Positions 45,959 to 64,000 of a DNA stretch of 64,000 nucleotides are shown in pieces (position 1 is the stretch's first letter; every line of letters begins with the position of its first letter). Below the pieces are notes generated by a model. It was not told the origin of the DNA and ran no database searches. It worked only from the letters and a program-made list of their open reading frames with translations. Location of the stretch: the NCBI GenBank assembly GCA_963693365.1, contig CAVNZM010000007.1, positions 372,001 through 436,000 of the forward strand, written 5' to 3'. Position numbers and translations under genes: made by a program. The DNA is from Amoebidium appalachense (lineage: Eukaryota > Ichthyosporea).

Positions 45959-47243
45959 CTATTTCGGATTAGATGAGTTCGAATTATCGTCCGATTTCGA
46001 TTTTTCGACCGATTTCTTTTCAAGTGGCATATCCGTTACCTGGTCTCCGTGTGCCCCGAGTTCCTTCTTCATTCCTTCCACTAAACGGTCTGCACACGTG
46101 AGCTTGCTCTCTTCCTCTCGACTTGTATTCCAGTCCGTGTTTTCTGTTTTGACAGCTTCACATGTGGCGGCAAGGGTGGGGATTGTGATTTGAGTGCTGT
46201 GTTCCTTCACTTCCACCTCCGTAAGCACTTCCACCTCCTCGAACCACATCTCAAACCAACTATTATTTTTCACTTTCGGTTGAGTCAGACCACGTTTCAC
46301 CGTTTCCCCCTCCTTACTCTCCAACCGCCCACCATCTCCACCTTCCTTGCCTTCCCTTTCAACCTGGCCTCCCACCTGCACTACCTCATAGCACCTTTCT
46401 CGATTCTTCCATCCCAGGAATCCAACTTTCTCACCCTTGCCCTCTTTCTTCACTTTCGATGGAATGATGATATCGCAGAGAGGATGTAGGCGACACGGAG
46501 AAAAGGGATGGCTGTAGCCTGCTTCAATACAAAGGAGCCGGTATGCGCGGGGAGGGTCGAACTCTCCACCGTCCGCATGACACCCAACCACCCGCAGGCC
46601 CGCGCAGAATATGGGGCACTCGGGCATGGCCGCTATTCCCTCTTTAAGCCCCTGGTGGCCCACAGAGTGAGCGCCCTCCTCAAGCCCCATGTCTCCAACC
46701 ACCAACTTCATAACCTGGTGATACTGTGCCCTCCACCGTGTGCGAAACAAACTCCCAGCCCTGGTCCGTGGGCAATGCGATTGCTCTCGGCCTCGGGTTT
46801 CCACCACCACCACCCTCCTCTCCCTTTCCTTTCTCGCCCAGAGTCGACCAACGGCTCGTTCTTCTACTTTCGCCCCCCTGCATCTCTTCTCCGTCGTCTG
46901 GTATTTCTCCTCTCGTATCCTCCCCCGTTGCACCCGAACTTTTCATTTCTTCCCCCGTTTTTTCCGTTTGCTTCTGCTCTGATGGCCGTGATTGAGTGGT
47001 GACTGTCGTTTCTTGTTTACGTCCAGGAATGAAGGCCATTGAACACACGGGTCCTTTTCCATCCTTACGATCCTTGAATCTATCGACCATTGCACTTACT
47101 TCCTCTGGCGTTATTTCCATGCTTGTAGATGAGTTTTCGAACGAGAACCCAACGTCGATTGTCATGTTTGATTCCCAGTCAGTTTCGTTGCACAAACACA
47201 CGCACGTGCACCTGCCCATGACTACCACCACCACCAGCAGCAA
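45959..47243 (-). CDS. Glu/Lys-rich hypothetical protein with one frame break
   Basis: Two overlapping minus-strand frames appear to be one protein. The first (47243 to ~46735) runs from an ATG through FSFENSSTSMEITPEEVSAM and a long acidic/Ser/Thr region to GWEFVSHTVEG. The second continues with VMKLVVGDMGLEEGAHSVGH, GIAAMPECPIFCAGLRVVG and SWFEMWFEEVEVLTEVEVKE, ending NSNSSNPK and TAG at 45959. The switch (about 46720-46745) needs a single-base indel; the first frame hits TGA at 46680. Charged, low-complexity stretches dominate and the central part has several Cys. I do not recognise it. The broken frame and the neighbouring remnants suggest a decaying locus, but an assembly error is possible. 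Confidence 0.45.
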
Positions 47244-47314
47244 CAGCAGGACTTACACAAAGACCTTTACAAACACCTCCCCATGACTACCATCGCCACC
47301 AGCAGCAACAGCAT

Positions 47315-47783
47315 GAACATGCACGTGATAACACCGAATACAACATTGATTAGAACATGCACGTGATAACACCGAATACAACATTGATTAGAACATGCAC
47401 GTGATAACACCGAATACAACATTGATTAGAACATGCACGTGACAACACCGAATACAACATTGATTAGAACATGCACGTGACAACACCGAATACAACATTG
47501 ATTAGAACATGCACGTGATAACACCGAATACAACATTGATTAGAACATGCACGTGATAACACCGAATACAACATTGATTAGAACATGCACGTGATAACAC
47601 CGAATACAACATTGATTAGAACATGCACGTGATAACACCGAATACAACATTGATTAGAACATGCACGTGATAACACCGAATACAACATTGATAAGAACAT
47701 GCACGTGATAACACCGAATACAACATTGATTAGAACATGCACGTGACAACACCGAATACAACATTGATTAGAACATGCACGTA
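47315..47783. repeat. 12-copy 38-bp tandem repeat carrying CACGTG
   Basis: Units start at 47315, 47353, 47391 and so on every 38 bp to 47733, with a partial 13th at 47771. Each is GAACATGCACGTGA, then AACACCGAATACAACATTG, then ATTA. The only variation is GTGATAAC versus GTGACAAC and one A substitution. Every full unit contains the palindromic E-box CACGTG. It lies 70 bp upstream of the Glu/Lys-rich frame. The unit has no spacers and is not a CRISPR. Confidence 0.95.
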
Positions 47784-47851
47784 GATGACTGTATGTTGCC
47801 CCCTCCCCCCCTCCCCCCCTCCCCCCCTTCCCCACTTCCCCACCAAAAAAC

Positions 47852-47944
47852 ACTGTTGCATACTTGAATGTTTGCCTTTGCATGTGTCCTGCACTATGCT
47901 TCTCGTCGTGTATGCGTACTTCGTACCATGTTCCGCATTCAACC

Positions 47945-47975
<31 letters not shown>

Positions 47976-47999
47976 AAAAAAAAAAAAGAAAGAAAGAAA
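47852..47999 (+). mobile_element. Dispersed short repeat, variant family, poly-C/poly-A tail
   Basis: TTGCATACTTGAATGTTTGC, CTTTGCATGTGTCCTGCAC, CTTCTCGTCGTGTATGCG, TACTTCGTACCATGTTCCG and CATTCAA are followed by about 24 C, 23 A and GAAA repeats. The copy at 61850 on the other strand matches it almost base for base. It shares the TACTTCGTAC...CATTCAA end with the copies at 29278 and 33030. Confidence 0.8.
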
Positions 48000-50136
<2,137 letters not shown>

Positions 50137-50798
50137 TCACAGCAGATGGATAGACGACATTTTCCCTGGCGCAGCTGAAAAGTGTTCAGCATCCAAAGCC
50201 TCCACACACCCACCCACAACCATAGTTGCGGGTGCCTTCACTCCCGCCGCTCTAGATCTTTCCACAATGTTCTCCAACGTTCCCCAGATCGTACGTTGCT
50301 CCGGAAAAGTTGCCTTTTCAATAACTGCCGCTGGACATTCCTTTGGATAGCCGGCTTTGGTAATAAGTGTCTCAATCAACCAATCGCTTCGACCGACAGC
50401 CATTAGAAACACGACCGTTTGATTGGCGGAATACTGTGGAACATCCGGGTATCCGTTTTCCCGGGCCATGCCAGTGCACACCACCAACCGGTTTGCTATG
50501 CCCCTGTGTGTGACGGGGATGCCAGCAGAGAGGGGGGCTGAAAGGCACGATGATACACCTGGAATCACCTGTGCGTCAAAGCCGTGCTGTCTGAAAAACA
50601 GAATCTCCTCCCCACCACGGCCAAACAGGAACGGGTCGCCGTTTTTCAGCCGAACAACACGGTGCCCTTGCTGCAAACCTTCAAGACACCTGCGTGGGGG
50701 AGAAATGTTAGTGGCTGGAACGTGGGTGGTAGAGTGCTTAAGTGCTTGTGGGTGATCCCCAGGGGTGTGGTGGTGGGTGTGGTGGTGGTGGTGGTGGT

Positions 50799-50833
<35 letters not shown>

Positions 50834-51625
50834 ATGTATACAACCCCCATAGCCGAGAAAGTTCTCTGTGCCTAGGCTAAACAGCGTGAACCCATGCATA
50901 TGTGTTGGATGGTGGCTGATGTGTAAACACGGACACTGACACACCACCAGGGGAGTTCCTATGCTACAGAGAAATCTGCCCCTGGGCCTCCCGGGTGGAG
51001 GGGAGGGGGAGGGGGGGGGAGGGGGGGGAGAGAGAGAGGGACAGAGAGAGAGAGAGAGGAGGAGGACGATGAGGGGAGGGGGAGGGGGGGGGGGGGGGGG
51101 GGATGAAAAGACTGAAGCGAGGGGTTGGTGTGCAAAGGTGCCCATAGGTTCTAACAGGCAGTACACAAAAGGAGTTACGAGCATACAACAGAAAATGTAG
51201 CGCACATAGGCAAAGTATGCAACAGAACGACACATTCTGATTGGTTGCCCAGGCTAGAGCGGTAGGCATATGTTAAGAACAAGACGAGGGAGAGGGGGGA
51301 AGACGTAAACAATATAGAAAAAGACTAGGAATGTCGAGGGTTGGGGCCTTTGGGGACACGGGGAGGAGGGGGGTGGGGGATGTAAAGAAACAAAGAAGTC
51401 AAAGAAAAATATGTAGAATTGTCCTTAGAAACTTCCCAACCCCCCCCCCCCCCCCCCCACACACACGCACACACACGCACCACCCAAACCCCCCTCCCTG
51501 CCACCAATACCCGATAGAGCCCTAGTTTTGGGAATAGAAGTTCAGGGGTTGGGGTTCGAGTGTTTGAGTAAGTGCGGTTGGCACGAGCTACAACCCCCCC
51601 CCCCCCCCCCCCCCCCAACACACAC

Positions 51626-51667
<42 letters not shown>

Positions 51668-52482
51668 AAAAAACAAAAAAGGTATAAACAAAAGTGCATT
51701 TAAAACCTTTTTCCTTAGAAGTAGAACCCCTAAACACTTCCCCTAGCAAGCCCATACAAGGACGTGCAAACAGAGTCGGTAAAGAGGCAAAAACAGCTGA
51801 TATACTTTTTTGAGGGGGGAGGGGGGTTGCGTCTGGAAACAAGGGTGTCAAGAACTTGAAAAATGGACGGGCAGGGGGAAAGGGGGGAGGGAAGGGGGTG
51901 CGAGGTGGGGGGGGGGGGGGGGGGGGGGGGGGGGTGCATTAAGGGCAGAAAACGGGCCCGTACTTTACACCAGTGTGATCGGTCTAATCAATCATCCTTA
52001 GAACAAAAAGTACTTCTTGCACCGCTGCCCCCATGTCAGATTGCGTTAGTGTTGACTGTGTGTGTGTGCGGAGAGGGGGGAGGAGGAAGGGGGGGGGAGG
52101 GGGAGAGCAAGTGGATTGAAGATAAGTTTAGGGGAGTGGGTAGGGAGGAGGGGAGGGGGGGGGGCATGGGGAAAGGGGGTACACACCACTGGTTGAGTTC
52201 ATCCTGTGACTCGTTAGCACACCCAGGCGACTTATTTGCTATTTTTAACTCAGCACCGTGCGGCACCAGAGCAATGATTTCTTTGGAGGTAAGACGGTCT
52301 GCAACCACAAGTGTAGCTTGCTGTAGTGCTTTGTAGGCCGCAATAGTGAGCAGGTCTGGGTCTCCCGGTCCACCACCTACAAGCTTAATGCAGTTGCGTG
52401 TTTGGATGTCGTCTGCATGTAGGGTATGCCCGTCTGCTGATGTGAAGGTGGGATGCGGTGTGTGATTGGTGTTTGGAGCCAT
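50137..52482 (-). CDS. SUMT: Uroporphyrinogen-III C-methyltransferase (SUMT), 2 exons, 282 residues
   Basis: Exons 52482-52187 and 50689-50137 (TGA). The donor follows CAGTG (GTGTGT) and the acceptor is ACGCAG; phase 2 closes exactly (849 nt). The enzyme uses S-adenosylmethionine to methylate uroporphyrinogen III at C2 and C7, giving precorrin-2 for siroheme. Family motifs are complete: the SAM loop VGGGPGDPDLLT, DRLTSKEI, VVRLKNGDPFLFGRGGEE, VIPGVSSCLSAPLSAGIPVTHR and a C-terminal TLENIVERS region. Only the methyltransferase domain is present, with no dehydrogenase/ferrochelatase fusion as in CysG. Siroheme is the cofactor of sulfite and assimilatory nitrite reductases, so the host probably has one of those. 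Animals lack this enzyme. No organelle-targeting peptide is obvious; the N-terminus is ~30 residues of polar sequence (MAPNTNHTPHPTF). Confidence 0.95.
50790..51120. other. G-rich repeats in SUMT intron
   Basis: GGT repeats, a ~35-bp G-run (50799-50832) and a G/GA-rich block (50990-51105). The intron (50690-52186) also has C-run plus CA at 51440-51480 and 51594-51665, and G-runs at 51900-51935. Confidence 0.8.
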
Positions 52483-53464
52483 TTTTTTCAGCTTTAAAAT
52501 TCGGGCCTCCCTGTAATATATGTGAATTGGTCACCAAGGTCTTTGAAGGTAACTAACACAAGTAGCCAAGATATAGACTGTGATGATCTTCCAACATGGA
52601 AATTCCTGTTGAACAACACACGGACAGACGGAAAGGAAACGGGTTTGGATCCTTTTATATAGTTTTTGGTGGATGTTTGCTTGACCAATCGGAAGCGCGA
52701 ATACTTGTGTAATTTGCTGTGGCATGATAGCCGAGTGATGATTGGGTGAGGCTTCATTTGGTAATTGCTGTATGGTAGTGATTCGCTTGTGGCATTTTAA
52801 CTGAATAAACACAAACAGTTAGCCACATCTTTTACAATGACATTTGTCCAATAGAAAGCCTATATATTTACGCCATCAAAGTTGATGCAGCTGCGGCTTC
52901 ACCTGTCGGTACATAAACACACAGCCCAACTTAAATACTAACTTAATTGTCAAAAGCATGAAATAATTTTTTTAATAATTTCTAAAATTGTTACAGTATG
53001 TAATCCTTTTTATGCATGTTGCAATTCAACCGTTTACGAACCTGAGCGACATGATCCATGGGCCGCCTGCGATCTATCACATGACTTTGCAAGAGCTGAT
53101 TGGTTAATGGTCACGGCCAACTGTTTGCGTTACCTCAGGTCGACTCATGCCCAGACTGCCAGAAGGCTTGTCGGCCACGGCCCTTCGAGTGAACACAGGC
53201 GCGCTGACGGTCACAGGGTGTGCCGTGCACGTGGTTGTGTGTGTGTGTGTGTGACGCGTGCACACGTGTTTATTTGCGTGTGTGTGTCACAGTGTGTGCG
53301 TGTACGCGACACTGCGTGTGCGTGCGTGTGCGCGCTTGCGTATGTGGTGTGTGGTTGTCATTACTGCAGCACCATGGTGCGTGTGCGTCTGTGTACGAGT
53401 GTGGCCCCGGGTGGTATGCCATGGTGGTGGCGGTGACGGTGGTGGTACCGGTAGTGGGGGGTAA

Positions 53465-53502
<38 letters not shown>

Positions 53503-53859
53503 TATAAACACACCAAGGCCTACAAGCACACTAGTGTGCTAATTAAAAATTCTCAATTAAATACACTGGGGCACCTCAAACTGCTCGTGTGTTGCACCGA
53601 ATCGCCACCGATGCCTCGACTGGTCCTTGGCAGCGTGGCCTGCGAAAGCCGACACAAGGGCATGAGCGATGCAAAAGTGAACACGTATGATTATTATGAT
53701 TATTATACTCAAACCTTATAATCCACTTAGACATTCAAAAAAATTATTCGAGTGTTGCTTCATTCAGGGGTCTTCGGCCATACAGGTGGTGTGTTGACAA
53801 GGGTTTCTGCAGTCTGCGCGTATGTAGCTCCGCCTTCTGGACGTGTGCACGTCCAAGAT

Positions 53860-53899
<40 letters not shown>

Positions 53900-54553
53900 C
53901 ATGGCAAGCGTAATTTGCTCACGCACGGTGGTATGTTAGTGTGGTTGCTTGCATGCTTTTGTGCACCAATACCACGGTGTGCGATATTCCTGCCACGACA
54001 CATCGAGCAGTAGCTACCGTATAACTTTTCTCTGAACAGATGTTCTGCCGAGCACCCTCACAACCGAATCGATTTTTAAAACTTGGGACCGCTCTTCATT
54101 CTTCGTTCTCTACCTTAAATACGAGCTTATTCCACTAACACACAAATAGTGCACACACCACTGAGTGTGCTGCGGTTTTCAATCTGGTCGGTTTGCTCAG
54201 AGCAGTCTGACAGGCAGATAGCAGTGACATGTACTTGCATTGGTACATCATTCAGAAACAGTGCCCAGAGTCGAGGCATGACGTTACGATCACACAAACT
54301 TCTGGTTGTCATCCGGGGTGAAAGATTTACGCTATCATTACCAGCCGGGCCAGGCCTGGTCAAAAAAGCTTTGCCGTGTGGTGATTAGGTGTTTCTTGGT
54401 GTGTGTGCTTGGCCGGGCGCCCTGATTAGTCATCAACCTGTTCTACAATATATGCGTCCGCGCGTAACATACCGCCCCGACAAGGGTCGAGGTCGTTATG
54501 TTAAATATTAATTAGTATCTAAAAATAGGCTCCCAGAGCCCGTCTCGATTATG

Positions 54554-54597
<44 letters not shown>

Positions 54598-55082
54598 CCC
54601 CCCCGCCCGCCCGCCCGCCCTCCAGCCCGCCCAGGAGGCCACACTGGGCCTCTCTATCGGGCGGGGAATCCGCAAACCGCTAAATGACATAAATATAGTA
54701 GTAAACAAATAATAAATTGATCAAATGAATGAATAAACAAAGAATAGGGGGGGGGGGAGGTACCAGGGGCAGGGGGGGTTGCTTGCATAGTTGATTGCAC
54801 GTTGTTTACTTGGTTGCTTACACCAGCAGTGAGGGGTGTAGAAGAAGTGGTGTATTTAATGGCATTGATTTTACATATATCCCCCCCCCCCCCCCCCCCC
54901 CCTTCCCCAATGTCGAGAAGCTAGGGGGAAAACACAAAAGCACAAGCACACTCAGAGTTGCACATGTAGTAGGAACAGGCACATTGGAAAGCAGGAAACA
55001 GAAATATAATTTTTTAAAGGCCCCAAAACTGAGCCGCCTTTCAACCGTGCCATCCCCAGAAAGAACCAGAAATTATTAGAAA

Positions 55083-55113
<31 letters not shown>

Positions 55114-55539
55114 ATAAAAATATAAATAAAAAAAAAATGTTGCATTGATCTCAGCAGGCTGTTTTCATTTCTTGTCTTGGCATAGACGATTCAACATGCA
55201 TTTATATGTACTTTTGGGCAGCTCACGATCAGTAGTATTAATGGTCTTTGCGACTAATGTGTCTCTTAGTGAAGAAAACAACACACACACTGACATGTCC
55301 AATTTATACAGAATTGGCATCATATTTGGAAAAGTTTAACAACGACGGAAAGGGAAGGTTTGTGTATGGTCATGGATTGGGGGGTAGGGGGAGCTGGCGA
55401 GGAAGGGGTGTGTGTGTGTGTGTGTGGTGAGGGGGGGGGAGGAGGGGGGGGGGGGGGGATGGGGAGGAGGAGGGCCTTGAGAGAGGCCCGGGGAGGATCT
55501 TGAGGAGACATGTTGATTGGTCCCAAAAGAAAAAGGTGT

Positions 55540-55586
<47 letters not shown>

Positions 55587-56383
55587 GGGGGGGGAGGCTG
55601 TCTTGCATCCACACCGTAGTACTTACTATGTTACACTGTTCACTTTCATATAGTATACGATACTTGTCTGGATACTGCACTGGGCTTTAAGCTGTTTACT
55701 CAAGGCACACAAATCAGTCTCTCGGTACCACCATGAGGATTTTTTTGTGCCCTGTATCCCACTATCCCTACAGCTATATATCAGGCATATGGTTGTTGGG
55801 TGTTGCTTGCAAACTTTGCAAAGATTCAATAGCTATGGTAACCGTATTCATACAAAACCTCTACGAGTATAAATCAGTTGGGTCCCCCACTTTTTCCTGT
55901 TTATTTGTGCATGTGTTGTGTGTGGGTGTGCATTGTATGTGTGCGAGCGCTTATGCGTGCATGCATTCACAGTATGTGTGTGTATGTGTTTCAGGGGAGT
56001 AAAAAGGAGGAGGATTTGTTGGTCTTGGATATATGTGTTTGCAGATCTAGCACACGTATTGCCCCCCCTTCCCCCCCTTGAATCCCTTATGTCCTCCCCC
56101 CAGGGGGGGGGGGGGGGGGGGGAATCTGGACACCAACTTCAAAGTCAGGTACCACACAAGGATATATTGCTGTTAACCGTTATATTCACCAGCACGCAGC
56201 TATTTATTTGTCCCCGAGGAAACACACTGTGGCCTCTGAGCAACACTATCCACACACTTCGACAGTCCCCATATGGGAAAAATTATCCCATTGTCAAGTT
56301 AATTGTAAAAAATAAATGTACCGCACTAGTACTACGCCCAGTCGCCAAGATGCATCAGTAAATCAGTAGAGCCTCAAAAGCAG

Positions 56384-56421
<38 letters not shown>

Positions 56422-56639
56422 AGCCGCCCCCTCTCTCCCCCCAAAACCCGGGAATCTACCCCACCTGTATTAGACACGTTCATGTCACCGAACGAATACA
56501 CACATGGGCACGTTCTAGATCTGCAAATGGTTCTTGCAAAAAAAAAAAAAAAAAAAAAAAAACCCGAACTTGCCGTACATACGCGCCCTGCATTCTTCAT
56601 CGATAATTACAAACTTTCGATTGGTAATAAGTCACGTGC
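52483..56639. other. Intergenic region between SUMT and ECM4-type genes
   Basis: 52483-53230 is unique and should include the SUMT promoter; an inverted CCAAT-type GACCAATCGG lies at 52683. 53470-53500 and 53860-53896 are poly-G, 54560-54595 poly-C, 54880-54902 poly-C, 55084-55137 poly-C then A-rich. 55440-55595 is G/GT-rich, 56380-56422 poly-C and 56539-56562 poly-A. No gene could be supported. Confidence 0.5.
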
Positions 56640-62844
<6,205 letters not shown>

Positions 62845-62855
62845 AGCGGTGTGTG

Positions 62856-62903
<48 letters not shown>

Positions 62904-63411
62904 AGGTGCTGATAGTGACTGCCATGAATCGTGTGTTGTTTTTGCGTGTGCATTTTGGTTGGGGGTGGGGGAGGGGGGGGGGGGGGTGGGGGGGTGGGGG
63001 GCGGGGGGGGGGGGAGGGGGGGGGGGACGGGGGGGATCATGGGTTAGCAAGTACCTCTTGCTAAGCGGAATAAATGATATTTATTTTTTAAACAAAAAAA
63101 GGTGTCATCTGCAGGTGTGAAGACCACAAGGAGCCGAGGGTGTGGGGGGGAGGGAGGGGCAGGGGAGAGGGGGAATCAAAGGTTTTGGCAGGATCTATCA
63201 AAATGATCTTTTGCATATGTGTTGGTGGGAGTATCGGTGGTGGTGAAGCCTTTTTTGTTCTTCTTTTCTACTTTTGCTTTCTTTCTTTTTCTTTTTTTTT
63301 AGGGGCGGGGAGGAGGGTGAGGAGGAGGGTAAGGGTGAGGGGGGAGGGGGGAGGGGGAGTTCCAAACAAAACCTATAATGTCTTACACATGGTAAAAGGA
63401 GGGGGAAGGGG

Positions 63412-63446
<35 letters not shown>

Positions 63447-64000
63447 GAGGGGGGGGGCAAAAAGAAGGGCAGCAAGGGGTCACTTATGCAGATCAGAGAA
63501 AGAACTCAAAGTCTCAAAGTTTGCTTACCTTTCTGCTGACACACGGAACACACGGCGGACGAGGAGATGATCGTGCCGTGGCAGCAGATGAAACGAACAG
63601 ACAGCAAACGGCAGGGTAGAGTGGGGTGAAGGGAGATAAGGGTGGTGAGAGACGGGCAACAGTAATGTCAGTGGCAGAACAGCAATGTTTCATCCATTAA
63701 AAGCTCAAACAATGCTGTATCAAGGTGTCGGTGCAGCTAAAATCCGCCCGTGTACACCCAAGAGAAGGAAAGAAGAAGAGCACTGTAGCATACACAGTGT
63801 AGATGTTTGCGGTATGCATAATGATGAGCCAACAAGAATAGGGTCGAAGAGTGAGGGTGTGCATGTACCGACGCGCAATTAACGTATGATTATTGCTGCG
63901 GTGGTAATTTATTGAGACGGCCAGGGCGACTCTGAAGGGGTAGATGGTGCGCAGGGGCGGGGCGGAGCGGGGGGGGAGGGGGGTAGAAGAGGCGTGGGAG
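62845..64000. other. Upstream flank of the ECM4-type gene
   Basis: (GT)n at 62858-62901, G-rich blocks at 62960-63030 and 63300-63360, a ~35-base G-run at 63417-63446, then unique sequence. The only coding hint is the candidate exon at 63529. Confidence 0.5.
63529..63610 (-). CDS. Candidate internal exon of an upstream gene (Cys-rich)
   Basis: The minus strand has a strong donor (AAAG then GTAAGC) at 63529. The frame just upstream reads RFICCHGTIISSSAVCSVCQ, with CC and CxxC spacing that could bind zinc. No acceptor could be fixed and the ORF is short, so this is weak. If real, it belongs to another minus-strand gene beginning beyond the window, or to a 5' exon of the ECM4-type gene. Confidence 0.25.

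Noticed and set aside
47315-47783. CRISPR-like regular repeat
   Set aside because: The units are contiguous with no spacers, and the genome is eukaryotic; it is a minisatellite.

Overview
This window is eukaryotic nuclear DNA. Genes are split by GT-AG introns, signal and domain architectures are eukaryotic, and the non-coding DNA is packed with (CA)n/(GT)n, (GA)n and very long poly-G/poly-C tracts. A myristoylated Src-type kinase (SH3-SH2-kinase) points to Holozoa. The same window carries a siroheme-synthesis methyltransferase and an ECM4-type glutathionyl-hydroquinone reductase, which animals lack. A unicellular relative of animals (for example an ichthyosporean) therefore fits best. The lineage is an inference; no rRNA or other marker is present.

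Layout: (1) 2304-14530, minus strand: an 8-exon gene for a ~1230-residue protein with five tandem globin-like domains. All exon phases close to an exact reading frame. (2) 14.5-25.8 kb: gene-poor, AT-richer DNA with several inverted-repeat (DNA-transposon-like) structures, GC palindromes and long CA/GT arrays. (3) 25838-34299, plus strand: a 9-exon Src-like tyrosine kinase (~567 residues) with one apparent single-base frame break in exon 1. (4) 36969-39026, minus: an intronless type I membrane protein. (5) 39-43.6 kb: intergenic. (6) 43.7-47.2 kb, minus: remnants of one or more genes with repeated frame breaks and an in-frame stop. A 12-copy array of a 38-bp unit containing CACGTG lies upstream. 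(7) 50137-52482, minus: a two-exon uroporphyrinogen-III C-methyltransferase. (8) 56640-62844, minus: a 9-exon ECM4/glutathionyl-hydroquinone reductase of 320 residues.

The genes do not form an obvious pathway. Three have a loose haem/tetrapyrrole or redox theme: a multidomain globin, siroheme synthesis, and glutathione-dependent quinone reduction. That grouping is weak.

The most distinctive genome-level signals are two. First, many splice sites lie inside (GU)n or (AC)n microsatellites, so some introns could zip up end to end. Second, a dispersed short repeat family has a 3' end running into poly(C), then poly(A) or (CA)n. Its copies sit in introns of three of the genes.
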